This document shows positions 24,166-31,453 of a DNA stretch of 32,186 bases, piece by piece. A model generated the notes under the pieces. It did no database searches and was not told the DNA's origin. It saw nothing but the letters and a program-made list of their open reading frames with translations. This DNA is from Burkholderiales bacterium UBA2647 (GTDB lineage: Bacteria; Pseudomonadota; Gammaproteobacteria; Burkholderiales; Burkholderiaceae_E), in contig DENJ01000083.1 in assembly GCA_002359635.1 (NCBI GenBank), forward strand, positions 4,145-36,330. Reading direction: 5' to 3'. Made by a program: the position numbers and the translations under genes. Positions within the stretch are counted from its first letter, which is position 1. Each line of letters opens with the position of its first letter.

Positions 24166-27100
24166 ATCTTTCAACCTGGTCGATCCGGCACCCGGTGCCG
24201 TCCTTAATGCTGTTCGTTCTGCTTTGTGTGGCCGGCTTGATTGGCTTTCAGAGCATGAAGGTCCAAAACTTCCCGGACCTTGATCTGCCCACCATACAAC
24301 TTCAGGTCGCGCTTCCAGGCGCAACCCCGAATCAGCTCGAAAACGATGTCGCACGAAAACTCGAAAACGCGATTGCACCGTTACAGGGACTGAAGCATAT
24401 CAGTACCAAAATCAGTGATGGCGCGGTATCAATCACCGCGGAGTTTCGTCTTGAAAAACCCGTTCAGGAGGCGCTTGATGAACTTCGCTCTGCGGTTCAG
24501 ACGACCCGTTCGGATTTGCCTGCTGACCTGCGAGAACCGGTGATCAGCAAACTCAACCTCGCAGGCACGCCTGTCTTAGCCTACACCATTGCATCGTCAA
24601 CGCTTGATGAGGAAGCCTTGTCCTGGTTTGTTGACAAGGATCTCAGCAAACGACTGCTCGCGATCCGCGGCGTTGGGGCTGTGCAGCGGGTGGGTGGCGT
24701 AAGCCGGGAAATTTCGGTTCATCTTGATCCTGTTCGGATGAACGCCATTGGCATGACCGCAGCTGAGCTCTCGAGACAGCTTCGTGCCGTGCAACAGGAG
24801 GCCAGCGGCGGTCGCACCGATCTTGCCAAGGCTCAGCAACCGGTTCGCTTGCTCGCCAGCCTTGCAGAAGCACAACCCTTGAACGCGTTTGCGATCGCGC
24901 TACCTCAAGGCGGTTCGGTCAGACTTGACCAGGTTGCTGAGATCCGCGACGGTATTGCCGAACGACGTTCAGCAGCCTTTCTGGATGGTCAAGCTGTTGT
25001 CGGCTTTGAGGTGGTCCGCAGCCGTGGCGAAAGCGAAGTTCAGGTTGGAGAACGGGTACGCCAATCCCTTGCTCAACTCAAGGCTGAGCGGCCCGATATT
25101 CAATTGACCGAAGCATTTGACTTTGTCACCCCGGTGCAAGAGGAATACGACGGTTCCTTGATGCTGCTCTACGAGGGTGCGTTGCTCGCGGTGCTCGTGG
25201 TTTGGATTTTCCTGCGTGACTGGCGAGCAACTTTTGTGTCAGCACTCGCCCTGCCGCTCTCGGTGATTCCAGCCTTCGCCGGTATGGCCTGGCTTGGCTT
25301 TTCGGTCAATGTGGTAACACTGCTTGCCCTTTCGCTGGTGATCGGGGTCTTGGTGGACGACGCCATTGTTGAAGTGGAAAACATTGTTCGCCATTTGAGG
25401 ATGGGCAAAACGCCCATGCAGGCGGCGATTGACGCAGCCGACGAAATCGGACTTGCAGTCATTGCCACCACCTTCACCTTGATTGCTGTTTTTTTGCCGA
25501 CCGCTTTCATGAGCGGGATAGCAGGCAAGTTTTTTAAGCAATTCGGCTGGACAGCATCCCTGGCTGTTTTTGCATCTTTGCTTGTGGCACGCATGCTCAC
25601 GCCGATGATGGCCGCTTATATGTTGCGCGACAAGGGTGTTGCCCACAAAGAACCCTTCTGGATGACGCCCTACATGAGCCTGGTCAAGCTTTGTCTACGG
25701 TTTCGCTGGTTAAGCCTGATCTTAGCGATCGGATTTTTCGTCGGTTCGCTGTCATTAATTCCCCTGCTTCCCACAGGCTTCATTCCGCCTGATGACAATT
25801 CGCAGACTCAGGTTTATCTCGAGCTTCCACCCGGATCGAGTCTTGAACAAAGCATCAAGACTGCCGAAGCGGCAAGACTGATGCTGTCTTCAATCAAGGA
25901 GATTCAACGTGTTTACACCACGATTGGCGCGGGCGCAGCAGGTACCGATCCCTTTTTGGGAGGCGGCGCTAATGAGCCGAGAAAAGCAACCCTGACCATA
26001 GCCCTCACCCCACGCGGTGAACGTGCGCGCAAGCAAGTGATTGAAGAAGCCATCCGTGATGCGCTTAAGTCCTTGCCCGGTGTGAGGAGTAAAGTCGGTT
26101 TGGGTGGTTCTGGCGAAAAATACATCCTGGTGCTCACGGGCGATGATCCGCAAAATTTGAGCCAAGCTGCGATTGCGCTTGAGCGTGACCTGCGCAGTAT
26201 CAAAGGCATTGGCAGTATCGCTTCAAGCGCAAGCCTTTCCAGGCCTGAAGTGATGATCAGACCCGATATTGCCAAAGCGGCAGACCTCGGCGTGACCACG
26301 GCAGCAATCGCACAAACCCTGAGGATCGCAACGCTTGGCGACTACGATGCAGCGCTTGCCAAGCTCAACCTCAGTGACCGGCAGGTGCCGATCGTGGTCC
26401 GGCTCAAGGATGAGGCACGTCAGGATATGCAAAGTTTGGGGCGACTCTTAATCCCTGGCAACAAAGGCCCTGTGATGCTGTCGCAGATCGCGACCATTGA
26501 GATTGGCGGCGGCCCCGCGCTGATTGAACGCTATGACCGAGCGCGCAATATTAACTTTGAAATTGAGCTTTCGGGCATGCCGCTGGGGGATGTGACCGCA
26601 GCGGTTGCAAAGCTTCCTGCGCTTGAGCAACTTCCACCAGGTGTTTCCCAGCGAGAAATCGGTGATGCCGAAGTCATGGGGGAGCTTTTCGCAAGTTTCG
26701 GCCTTGCCATGGGCATCGGGATCCTGTGCATCACCATGGTATTGATTTTGCTTTTTAAGAGCGTTCTTCATCCGATTACGATCTTAGCCGCGCTACCGCT
26801 TTCCCTCGGTGGTGCTTTTGTTGCCTTATTGCTTGCGGACAAGAGCTTTTCGATGCCATCGCTCATCGGCTTGATCATGCTGATGGGTATTGCAACGAAG
26901 AACTCAATTCTGCTGGTTGAGTACGCTATTGAGGCAAGCAAATCAGGCCTCGATCGCCATCAAGCACTGATTGAGGCCTGCCGTCTGCGCGCCCGCCCGA
27001 TCATTATGACAACGATAGCAATGGGTGCGGGCATGCTCCCTATTGCCATCGGCTGGGGCGCCGCTGATGCGAGCTTTCGATCACCGATGGCAATTGCCGT

Positions 27101-27242
27101 GATTGGGGGTCTACTAACAAGCACCCTGCTCAGCCTGCTCATCATCCCGGTTGTTTACACCTTCATCGACGATCTGGGTCGCCTAGTTTTGCGCTTGATG
27201 GGCTTAAAGATCAACAAGGCAGGCGGTCAAAACAGTCAGTAA
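24162..27242 (+). CDS. RND efflux pump, HAE1-type inner-membrane transporter
   Basis: Proton-driven inner-membrane pump of the AcrB/MexB superfamily, 1026 residues, near the usual 1030-1050. It has the duplicated layout: one N-terminal helix (LMLFVLLCVAGLIGFQSMKVQNFPDLDLP), a periplasmic porter domain, six helices, a second helix and porter domain and a final group of helices. The proton-relay Asp pair is present in TM4 (D399-D400 in GVLVDDAIVEVEN) and the matching Lys in TM10 (K913 in GIATKNSILLVEYA). It should therefore be active. It is coupled to the adaptor, and its last 39 bases overlap the convergent chrA gene. Substrate could be organic toxicants; metal-specific (CzcA/CusA) motifs are not evident. 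Confidence 0.93.
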   Translation: MNLSTWSIRHPVPSLMLFVLLCVAGLIGFQSMKVQNFPDLDLPTIQLQVALPGATPNQLENDVARKLENAIAPLQGLKHISTKISDGAVSITAEFRLEKPVQEALDELRSAVQTTRSDLPADLREPVISKLNLAGTPVLAYTIASSTLDEEALSWFVDKDLSKRLLAIRGVGAVQRVGGVSREISVHLDPVRMNAIGMTAAELSRQLRAVQQEASGGRTDLAKAQQPVRLLASLAEAQPLNAFAIALPQGGSVRLDQVAEIRDGIAERRSAAFLDGQAVVGFEVVRSRGESEVQVGERVRQSLAQLKAERPDIQLTEAFDFVTPVQEEYDGSLMLLYEGALLAVLVVWIFLRDWRATFVSALALPLSVIPAFAGMAWLGFSVNVVTLLALSLVIGVLVDDAIVEVENIVRHLRMGKTPMQAAIDAADEIGLAVIATTFTLIAVFLPTAFMSGIAGKFFKQFGWTASLAVFASLLVARMLTPMMAAYMLRDKGVAHKEPFWMTPYMSLVKLCLRFRWLSLILAIGFFVGSLSLIPLLPTGFIPPDDNSQTQVYLELPPGSSLEQSIKTAEAARLMLSSIKEIQRVYTTIGAGAAGTDPFLGGGANEPRKATLTIALTPRGERARKQVIEEAIRDALKSLPGVRSKVGLGGSGEKYILVLTGDDPQNLSQAAIALERDLRSIKGIGSIASSASLSRPEVMIRPDIAKAADLGVTTAAIAQTLRIATLGDYDAALAKLNLSDRQVPIVVRLKDEARQDMQSLGRLLIPGNKGPVMLSQIATIEIGGGPALIERYDRARNINFEIELSGMPLGDVTAAVAKLPALEQLPPGVSQREIGDAEVMGELFASFGLAMGIGILCITMVLILLFKSVLHPITILAALPLSLGGAFVALLLADKSFSMPSLIGLIMLMGIATKNSILLVEYAIEASKSGLDRHQALIEACRLRARPIIMTTIAMGAGMLPIAIGWGAADASFRSPMAIAVIGGLLTSTLLSLLIIPVVYTFIDDLGRLVLRLMGLKINKAGGQNSQ

Positions 27243-28421
27243 CACAAGCCATAGCGGTGAAAGCCTTGCGATGCTGAGCAAGGCAAAGCCAAGCAGTGCC
27301 ACAACAAAATGGACGGGTTCACGAATAGCGTGGACAAAAATCGGATCATAGAGGCTCGCCAAGAGTATGCCGACCACCGCGGCATTTATCCCTGCCAAGG
27401 ATCGTGCGATCGCGGCGTTTTGGACCAGGCCTGACCAAAAGGGCAAAACCCCGATCACGAGCAAGAAGCCAGGTAAGAAAATGAAGAGCAGCGCCATCAA
27501 GCTGCCGAACCAACTTGGCGAAAAACCGGGTATGACCGCCCCCAAGAAGGCTGCAAGACTAAACAGCGGACCAGGCATCGCCTGGGCAGCCGCGTAGCCC
27601 GCCAAGAAACGGTCAGCGTCAAGATGGCCGCTTGGTACGAGCATCGCTTGTAGTAGCGGCAGAACGACATGACCACCACCAAACACCAGCGCGCCAGCAC
27701 GGTAAAACCCGTCCATCAGTTGAAGCCAAGGCTCCGCGTATAGCCAAGCCAGCCATGGAAGGCCGACAAGGAGCAGAAAGAAAAGCGTCAGGCAGATTAA
27801 AGCGCGCGGTTTTCCTGATGTTGGCGCCATGCGGGCAAAGGCCACGGGCGTTGGATCGCGAGGCATCAGAAAACCGGCGGCAAAGCCCGCAATCACGATC
27901 GCCAGCAACTGCGCGAGGCTACCCTGAACAAGCATACAAAAGGAACAAGCGAGCACGGCAATCGATGCCCGCAGGCGATCAGGGCAAAGACTCTTCGCCA
28001 TGTTGTATACGGCATGCCCAACAACCGATACAGCAACAATAAGCAATCCGTGAAGCGCTGACTTGATCGCTGCAAGCTCTGTATGCAGCAGTCCCAAAGC
28101 AAAGGCAAACATCAGTAAGGCTGAAGGTAGTGTGAAGCCAATCCAGGCAGCGAGCGCACCCATCAAACCCGCTTGGCGCATCCCGATCGCCATACCAAGC
28201 TGACTGCTGGCGGGCCCTGGCAAAAACTGACAAAGCGCAAGCAATTCAGCATAACTTGCATCGTCAAGCCAGTTTCTTCGTTCGACGAATTCAGTTCGGA
28301 AATAGGCTAAGTGGGCAATCGGACCACCGAAGGAGGTCAGACCAAGCCTGAGAAAGACCCAAAAAACACGAGCAAACTCACGCACGCTTACCGCATCAGC
28401 CGCAGCTGAACCCTCTTGCAC
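27204..28421 (-). CDS. chrA: chromate transporter ChrA (two-domain CHR family)
   Basis: CHR-family efflux protein, 405 residues, within the normal range for long-chain ChrA (about 400). Both homologous halves are present: FGGPIAHLAYFR at residues 31-42 with QFLPGP at 65-70, and FGGGHVVLPLLQ at 247-258 with QAMPGP at 280-285. About ten hydrophobic segments follow. Long-chain ChrA exports chromate and is often plasmid- or island-borne, though chromosomal copies are common; sulfate-like oxyanions are the chemical relatives. The start is GTG at 28419-28421, about eleven bases after a GAGGAT stretch on the coding strand. Its 3' end overlaps the RND pump gene by 39 bases. It diverges from marR across a 191-base spacer. 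Confidence 0.92.
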   Translation of the reverse strand: MQEGSAAADAVSVREFARVFWVFLRLGLTSFGGPIAHLAYFRTEFVERRNWLDDASYAELLALCQFLPGPASSQLGMAIGMRQAGLMGALAAWIGFTLPSALLMFAFALGLLHTELAAIKSALHGLLIVAVSVVGHAVYNMAKSLCPDRLRASIAVLACSFCMLVQGSLAQLLAIVIAGFAAGFLMPRDPTPVAFARMAPTSGKPRALICLTLFFLLLVGLPWLAWLYAEPWLQLMDGFYRAGALVFGGGHVVLPLLQAMLVPSGHLDADRFLAGYAAAQAMPGPLFSLAAFLGAVIPGFSPSWFGSLMALLFIFLPGFLLVIGVLPFWSGLVQNAAIARSLAGINAAVVGILLASLYDPIFVHAIREPVHFVVALLGFALLSIARLSPLWLVLLTVLTACLVDL

Positions 28422-28475
28422 AAATCTTATCGATCCTCATCGTCTGGTGATTTTGCTTGGCAGCGCCTTCATGAG

Positions 28476-28520
28476 ACCTTGTATCCAAAAACCTTGAATC
28501 CAAAAACCTTGAGTCCTCAA
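28476..28520. repeat. 15-base tandem repeat, three copies, between chrA and marR
   Basis: Three head-to-tail units lie at 28476-28490, 28491-28505 and 28506-28520. The first two read ACCTTGTATCCAAAA and ACCTTGAATCCAAAA (one difference); the third, ACCTTGAGTCCTCAA, is more diverged. They lie in the divergent spacer upstream of both chrA and marR and just left of an inverted repeat, so they may be regulatory sites or a slippage product. Confidence 0.85.
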
Positions 28521-28529
28521 ATCAATAGG

Positions 28530-28547
28530 ACGTAAAATTACCTACGT
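28530..28547. promoter_or_regulatory. inverted repeat, candidate MarR operator
   Basis: ACGTA at 28530-28534 and TACGT at 28543-28547 form an inverted repeat with an eight-base AT-rich centre. The whole length of 18 bases suits one MarR dimer. It lies about 65 bases before marR and about 110 before chrA, where autoregulation by a MarR protein is expected. Assignment is by position and symmetry only. Confidence 0.4.
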
Positions 28548-28612
28548 TGATTCACTTATTCTTGCCTCAACACTGTTAGCATCGCCACACATCGCGTTAC
28601 GGTATCAAGTCT

Positions 28613-29065
28613 ATGCCCAAGCCTACCCAAGATGCACTTAAAACCTTTCGAACACTGCGCCGGGTCAGCCAGGCGCTAAGACTCGACACGCGCAAAGCAG
28701 GCCTTGAGCTTGGCCTTGGGAAAGCACAGTTGCAAGCGCTCTCAGTGATCCATCAGCAACCCGATATTGGAACCGGCGATCTTGCTAAAGCGATGGAAGT
28801 TCAACCGAGCACGGCAAGCAATCTGGTCAAGCCTTTAATTGCGAAAGGCCTGGTTGAGGTCGAACACAGCAAACTTGATCGAAGGAATGTACAACTTCGA
28901 AGCACTGCCCAGGCTAAAGCCATCCTTAAGCAGGCGCCGCGCGCCTGGAGTGGCCCCGTTCTTGAAGCCTTGCAGACCATGGACCCTTCCTCATTGGCAT
29001 CACTGCAGCAAAGCCTCGATCAGCTGCTCCTCACGCTTAGTCCTCGGCAAAGCAATACACGCTAA
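28613..29065 (+). CDS. MarR-family transcriptional regulator
   Basis: A 150-residue winged-helix regulator. The core runs from about residue 38 to 105: QALSVIHQQPDIGTGDLAKAMEVQPSTASNLVKPLIAKGLVEVEHSKLDRRNVQLRSTAQAKAILK. That includes the helix-turn-helix, the recognition helix around PSTASNLVKPLI and the wing DRRNVQLR, which are typical of MarR. N- and C-terminal helices for dimerisation flank it. Family members are usually repressors that respond to small aromatic or toxic compounds and often control adjacent efflux or degradation genes. It lies 73 bases upstream of a dimethylformamidase-like gene on the same strand and diverges from chrA, so either could be its target. No Cys pair for redox sensing is seen. 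Confidence 0.88.
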   Translation: MPKPTQDALKTFRTLRRVSQALRLDTRKAGLELGLGKAQLQALSVIHQQPDIGTGDLAKAMEVQPSTASNLVKPLIAKGLVEVEHSKLDRRNVQLRSTAQAKAILKQAPRAWSGPVLEALQTMDPSSLASLQQSLDQLLLTLSPRQSNTR

Positions 29066-29138
29066 GCCAACCATGCGTTCATCGCGTGGTTACCGTCTTC
29101 GTCGTGCCATGATGCAGCTTTTGCTTCGGTAGGTCACC

Positions 29139-31361
29139 ATGCTAACACTCACGGGGTATGCAGATCGTTTATCGGTCATTGCCGGTCAGTCCATTCGCTT
29201 TCACGTCGCAAATCAATGTGAGGAAAAGCCCTCTGCCAAGCTTATCCGTGTGCTTTGTGCGGATCCAAACCCGGAAATCGGTGGCGTTCGTTATGAATAT
29301 TGCGACGTACCAATTCGTGAACTAAGTACGCCAAAAGCGCAGTCCGTACCCCTTGGTTCCTATGCGCGCCTCGGTCCTGAAGGTCTTTTGGCAACTGCAA
29401 GTAGCTTCACCTTTTGTTTGCACTTTCAAGCTCGCCTGCAAGCAACACAAACTCAGGTCATCTGTTCTAATCTTGACGATCAGCACGCAGGCTTTTCCTT
29501 AGCGCTCAACGAGCAGCGGCATTTGATACTGCAACTCATGGTGAACGGGCAAACGCTGATCACCCCCTTAAGTCAGGGTCCCATTGAACTGCAGCGATGG
29601 TATCGCATTCAAGTCGTGCTCGATGGAACAGCCAAGCGTCTGTCGTGGCTTATCCGCGAACGGTGGCTTAGAGGTGCAACGTCAAGCGGCGAGAGGCATT
29701 TTGACGAGGTTTTCTCACCGGGGACAAAGCGTGCCCTTAGCCTTGCGAGCGCCTCGGCAGAAAAACCGGCGCATTGTTTTAACGGCCGGATTGAAGATCC
29801 CTGGTTCATCGCGCAGGCGCTTCCGATGACAAGTGAGCTTGATCTTCAAGCGGCCGCAGCCCATCCAAACTGTATTGCCGCATGGGACTTTTCACTGGCG
29901 ATGCAAACGCAGTCCCTGATTGACATCAGTGCTCATCAACATCACGGTGCGCTCGTCAATACGCCCACGCGAGCCGTGCGCGGCGCACAATGGACGGGCA
30001 AGGAACAGTGCTTTCGACATGCGCCGCGTCACTATGCGGCGATTCATTTTCATCAAGATGACCTCGACGATTGCCGGTGGCCTGCCACCCATGAAATCAG
30101 CATCCCCGAAAATTTTCCTTCTGATGCCTATGCTTTATTGTTAACAACGCATGGTTTAGAGGAAAACATTCCATTTTTTGTTGTACCCCCGCAGGCTCAA
30201 CCGAGCGCAAAAATTGCGGTTCTTGTGTCAACCTACACCTACACGGTGTATGGCAACCATGCAAGACCCGAATGGTTTTCAGATTCCGCCTGGCGTGAAG
30301 CCTATATCGAGCAGGCAAGCGACTGGAGGGCTTATCCTCATAACCCGGGCGAACATCAGGACTACGGGCTTTCCACCTACAACACCCATCCGGATGGATC
30401 GGGCGTTGGCCTTGTGAGCTGGCGCCGGCCGATGCTCAATTTGCGCATGGGCTACATCACCTACCCCTACCCTGAGATTCGCGCTTCGGGACTGCGACAT
30501 TATCCTGCCGACAGTCACTTGCTCATGTGGCTCAAACATCATCGCCTTGCCTATGACCTGATCACCGATGAGGAACTGCATCGCGAAGGACTTAATCGAC
30601 TGAGCGCCTATCAAACCGTGTTAACAGGCACCCATCCCGAGTACCACACGGAAACCATGTTGAATGCACTCAAAGATTATCGCGACCAGGGGGGCAAGTT
30701 GATTTACCTGGGCGGCAATGGTTTTTACTGGAAAGTCGCGCTCGACCCCTCGCGAGAAGGCATCATCGAAGTGCGTCGAGCCGAGGGCGGTATTCGCGCC
30801 TGGGCAGCCGAAGCTGGCGAGTACTTTCATCAGTTCGACGGTGAATACGGTGGACTTTGGCGACGCAACGCAAGACCTCCTCAAGAGCTTGTCGGTGTTG
30901 GCTTCACGGCACAAGGCAACTTCGTCGGTTCTTATTATCGAATCAAGCAGGAGGCACGATCAAATCCCGCCGTTAGCTGGATCTTGGAAGGCATCGAGAA
31001 TGACATCATCGGTGCCGAGGGTTTCAGTGGCCATGGCGCCGCTGGATTTGAACTTGACCGTGTTGATGAACGACAGGGCAGTCCAAGCTCAGCCGTTGTG
31101 ATTGCCTCATCAGAACATCATCCGCCTGAAGCACCCTGGGTCCTCGTACCGGAAGAACATCTCACACACATTACAACAATACCTGGCAAGAGCCATAAAG
31201 AACTGATACGCGCTGACATGACCTACTTCGATGGCGAGGCTGGCGGTGCAGTGTTTTCGGTCGGATCGATTACATTTTGTGGATCTTTGCCTGTAAATCA
31301 TTTCAATAACGATTGTTCGAAAATTCTTTATAACGTGGTCAAACGCTTCACCGACGCGTAG
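29139..31361 (+). CDS. N,N-dimethylformamidase large-subunit-like protein (DmfA2 family)
   Basis: A 740-residue protein of the dimethylformamidase large-subunit family; the known enzyme, about 762 residues, hydrolyses dimethylformamide to dimethylamine and formate using a mononuclear iron held by two Tyr and one Glu. The N-terminal half has a jelly-roll/LamG-like region (for example SFTFCLHFQARL and WYRIQVVLDG, then a FNGRIEDPWF segment). The C-terminal domain contains VSTYTYTVYGN (Y368/Y371), LSTYNTHPDGSG (Y414) and TGTHPEYHTETML (E501), which line up in order and roughly in spacing with the reported ligands. No small-subunit (about 130 residues) gene is present next to it. The ATG follows a TAGGT Shine-Dalgarno. 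It may hydrolyse another amide; iron-amidohydrolase activity is inferred from the family. Confidence 0.75.
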   Translation: MLTLTGYADRLSVIAGQSIRFHVANQCEEKPSAKLIRVLCADPNPEIGGVRYEYCDVPIRELSTPKAQSVPLGSYARLGPEGLLATASSFTFCLHFQARLQATQTQVICSNLDDQHAGFSLALNEQRHLILQLMVNGQTLITPLSQGPIELQRWYRIQVVLDGTAKRLSWLIRERWLRGATSSGERHFDEVFSPGTKRALSLASASAEKPAHCFNGRIEDPWFIAQALPMTSELDLQAAAAHPNCIAAWDFSLAMQTQSLIDISAHQHHGALVNTPTRAVRGAQWTGKEQCFRHAPRHYAAIHFHQDDLDDCRWPATHEISIPENFPSDAYALLLTTHGLEENIPFFVVPPQAQPSAKIAVLVSTYTYTVYGNHARPEWFSDSAWREAYIEQASDWRAYPHNPGEHQDYGLSTYNTHPDGSGVGLVSWRRPMLNLRMGYITYPYPEIRASGLRHYPADSHLLMWLKHHRLAYDLITDEELHREGLNRLSAYQTVLTGTHPEYHTETMLNALKDYRDQGGKLIYLGGNGFYWKVALDPSREGIIEVRRAEGGIRAWAAEAGEYFHQFDGEYGGLWRRNARPPQELVGVGFTAQGNFVGSYYRIKQEARSNPAVSWILEGIENDIIGAEGFSGHGAAGFELDRVDERQGSPSSAVVIASSEHHPPEAPWVLVPEEHLTHITTIPGKSHKELIRADMTYFDGEAGGAVFSVGSITFCGSLPVNHFNNDCSKILYNVVKRFTDA

Positions 31362-31405
31362 CATGTTGCCCAAGGCTTTTGCAAGCCGACGCCCTCATGG
31401 TACTT

Positions 31406-31446
31406 TGGTATAATTCGTATGTGATAAGTTTAAAAGCCACAGGAGG
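31406..31446 (+). promoter_or_regulatory. extended -10 promoter and strong ribosome-binding site of the terminal gene
   Basis: TGGTATAAT at 31406-31414 is a perfect extended -10 element (TGn plus TATAAT), so the weak -35 is not a concern. A start point near 31421 would leave a leader of about 33 bases. AGGAGG at 31441-31446 is a consensus Shine-Dalgarno seven bases before the TTG at 31454, which fixes the start of the next gene. The gene therefore has its own promoter and need not be cotranscribed with the dimethylformamidase-like gene. Confidence 0.65.
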
Positions 31447-31453
31447 CGAAGGT

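Noticed and set aside
29073..29132. Small frame (19 residues, Arg-rich) between marR and the dimethylformamidase-like gene
   Set aside because: Considered as a small dimethylformamidase subunit, but that protein is about 130 residues and shares nothing with this frame. Perhaps a leader, more likely chance.
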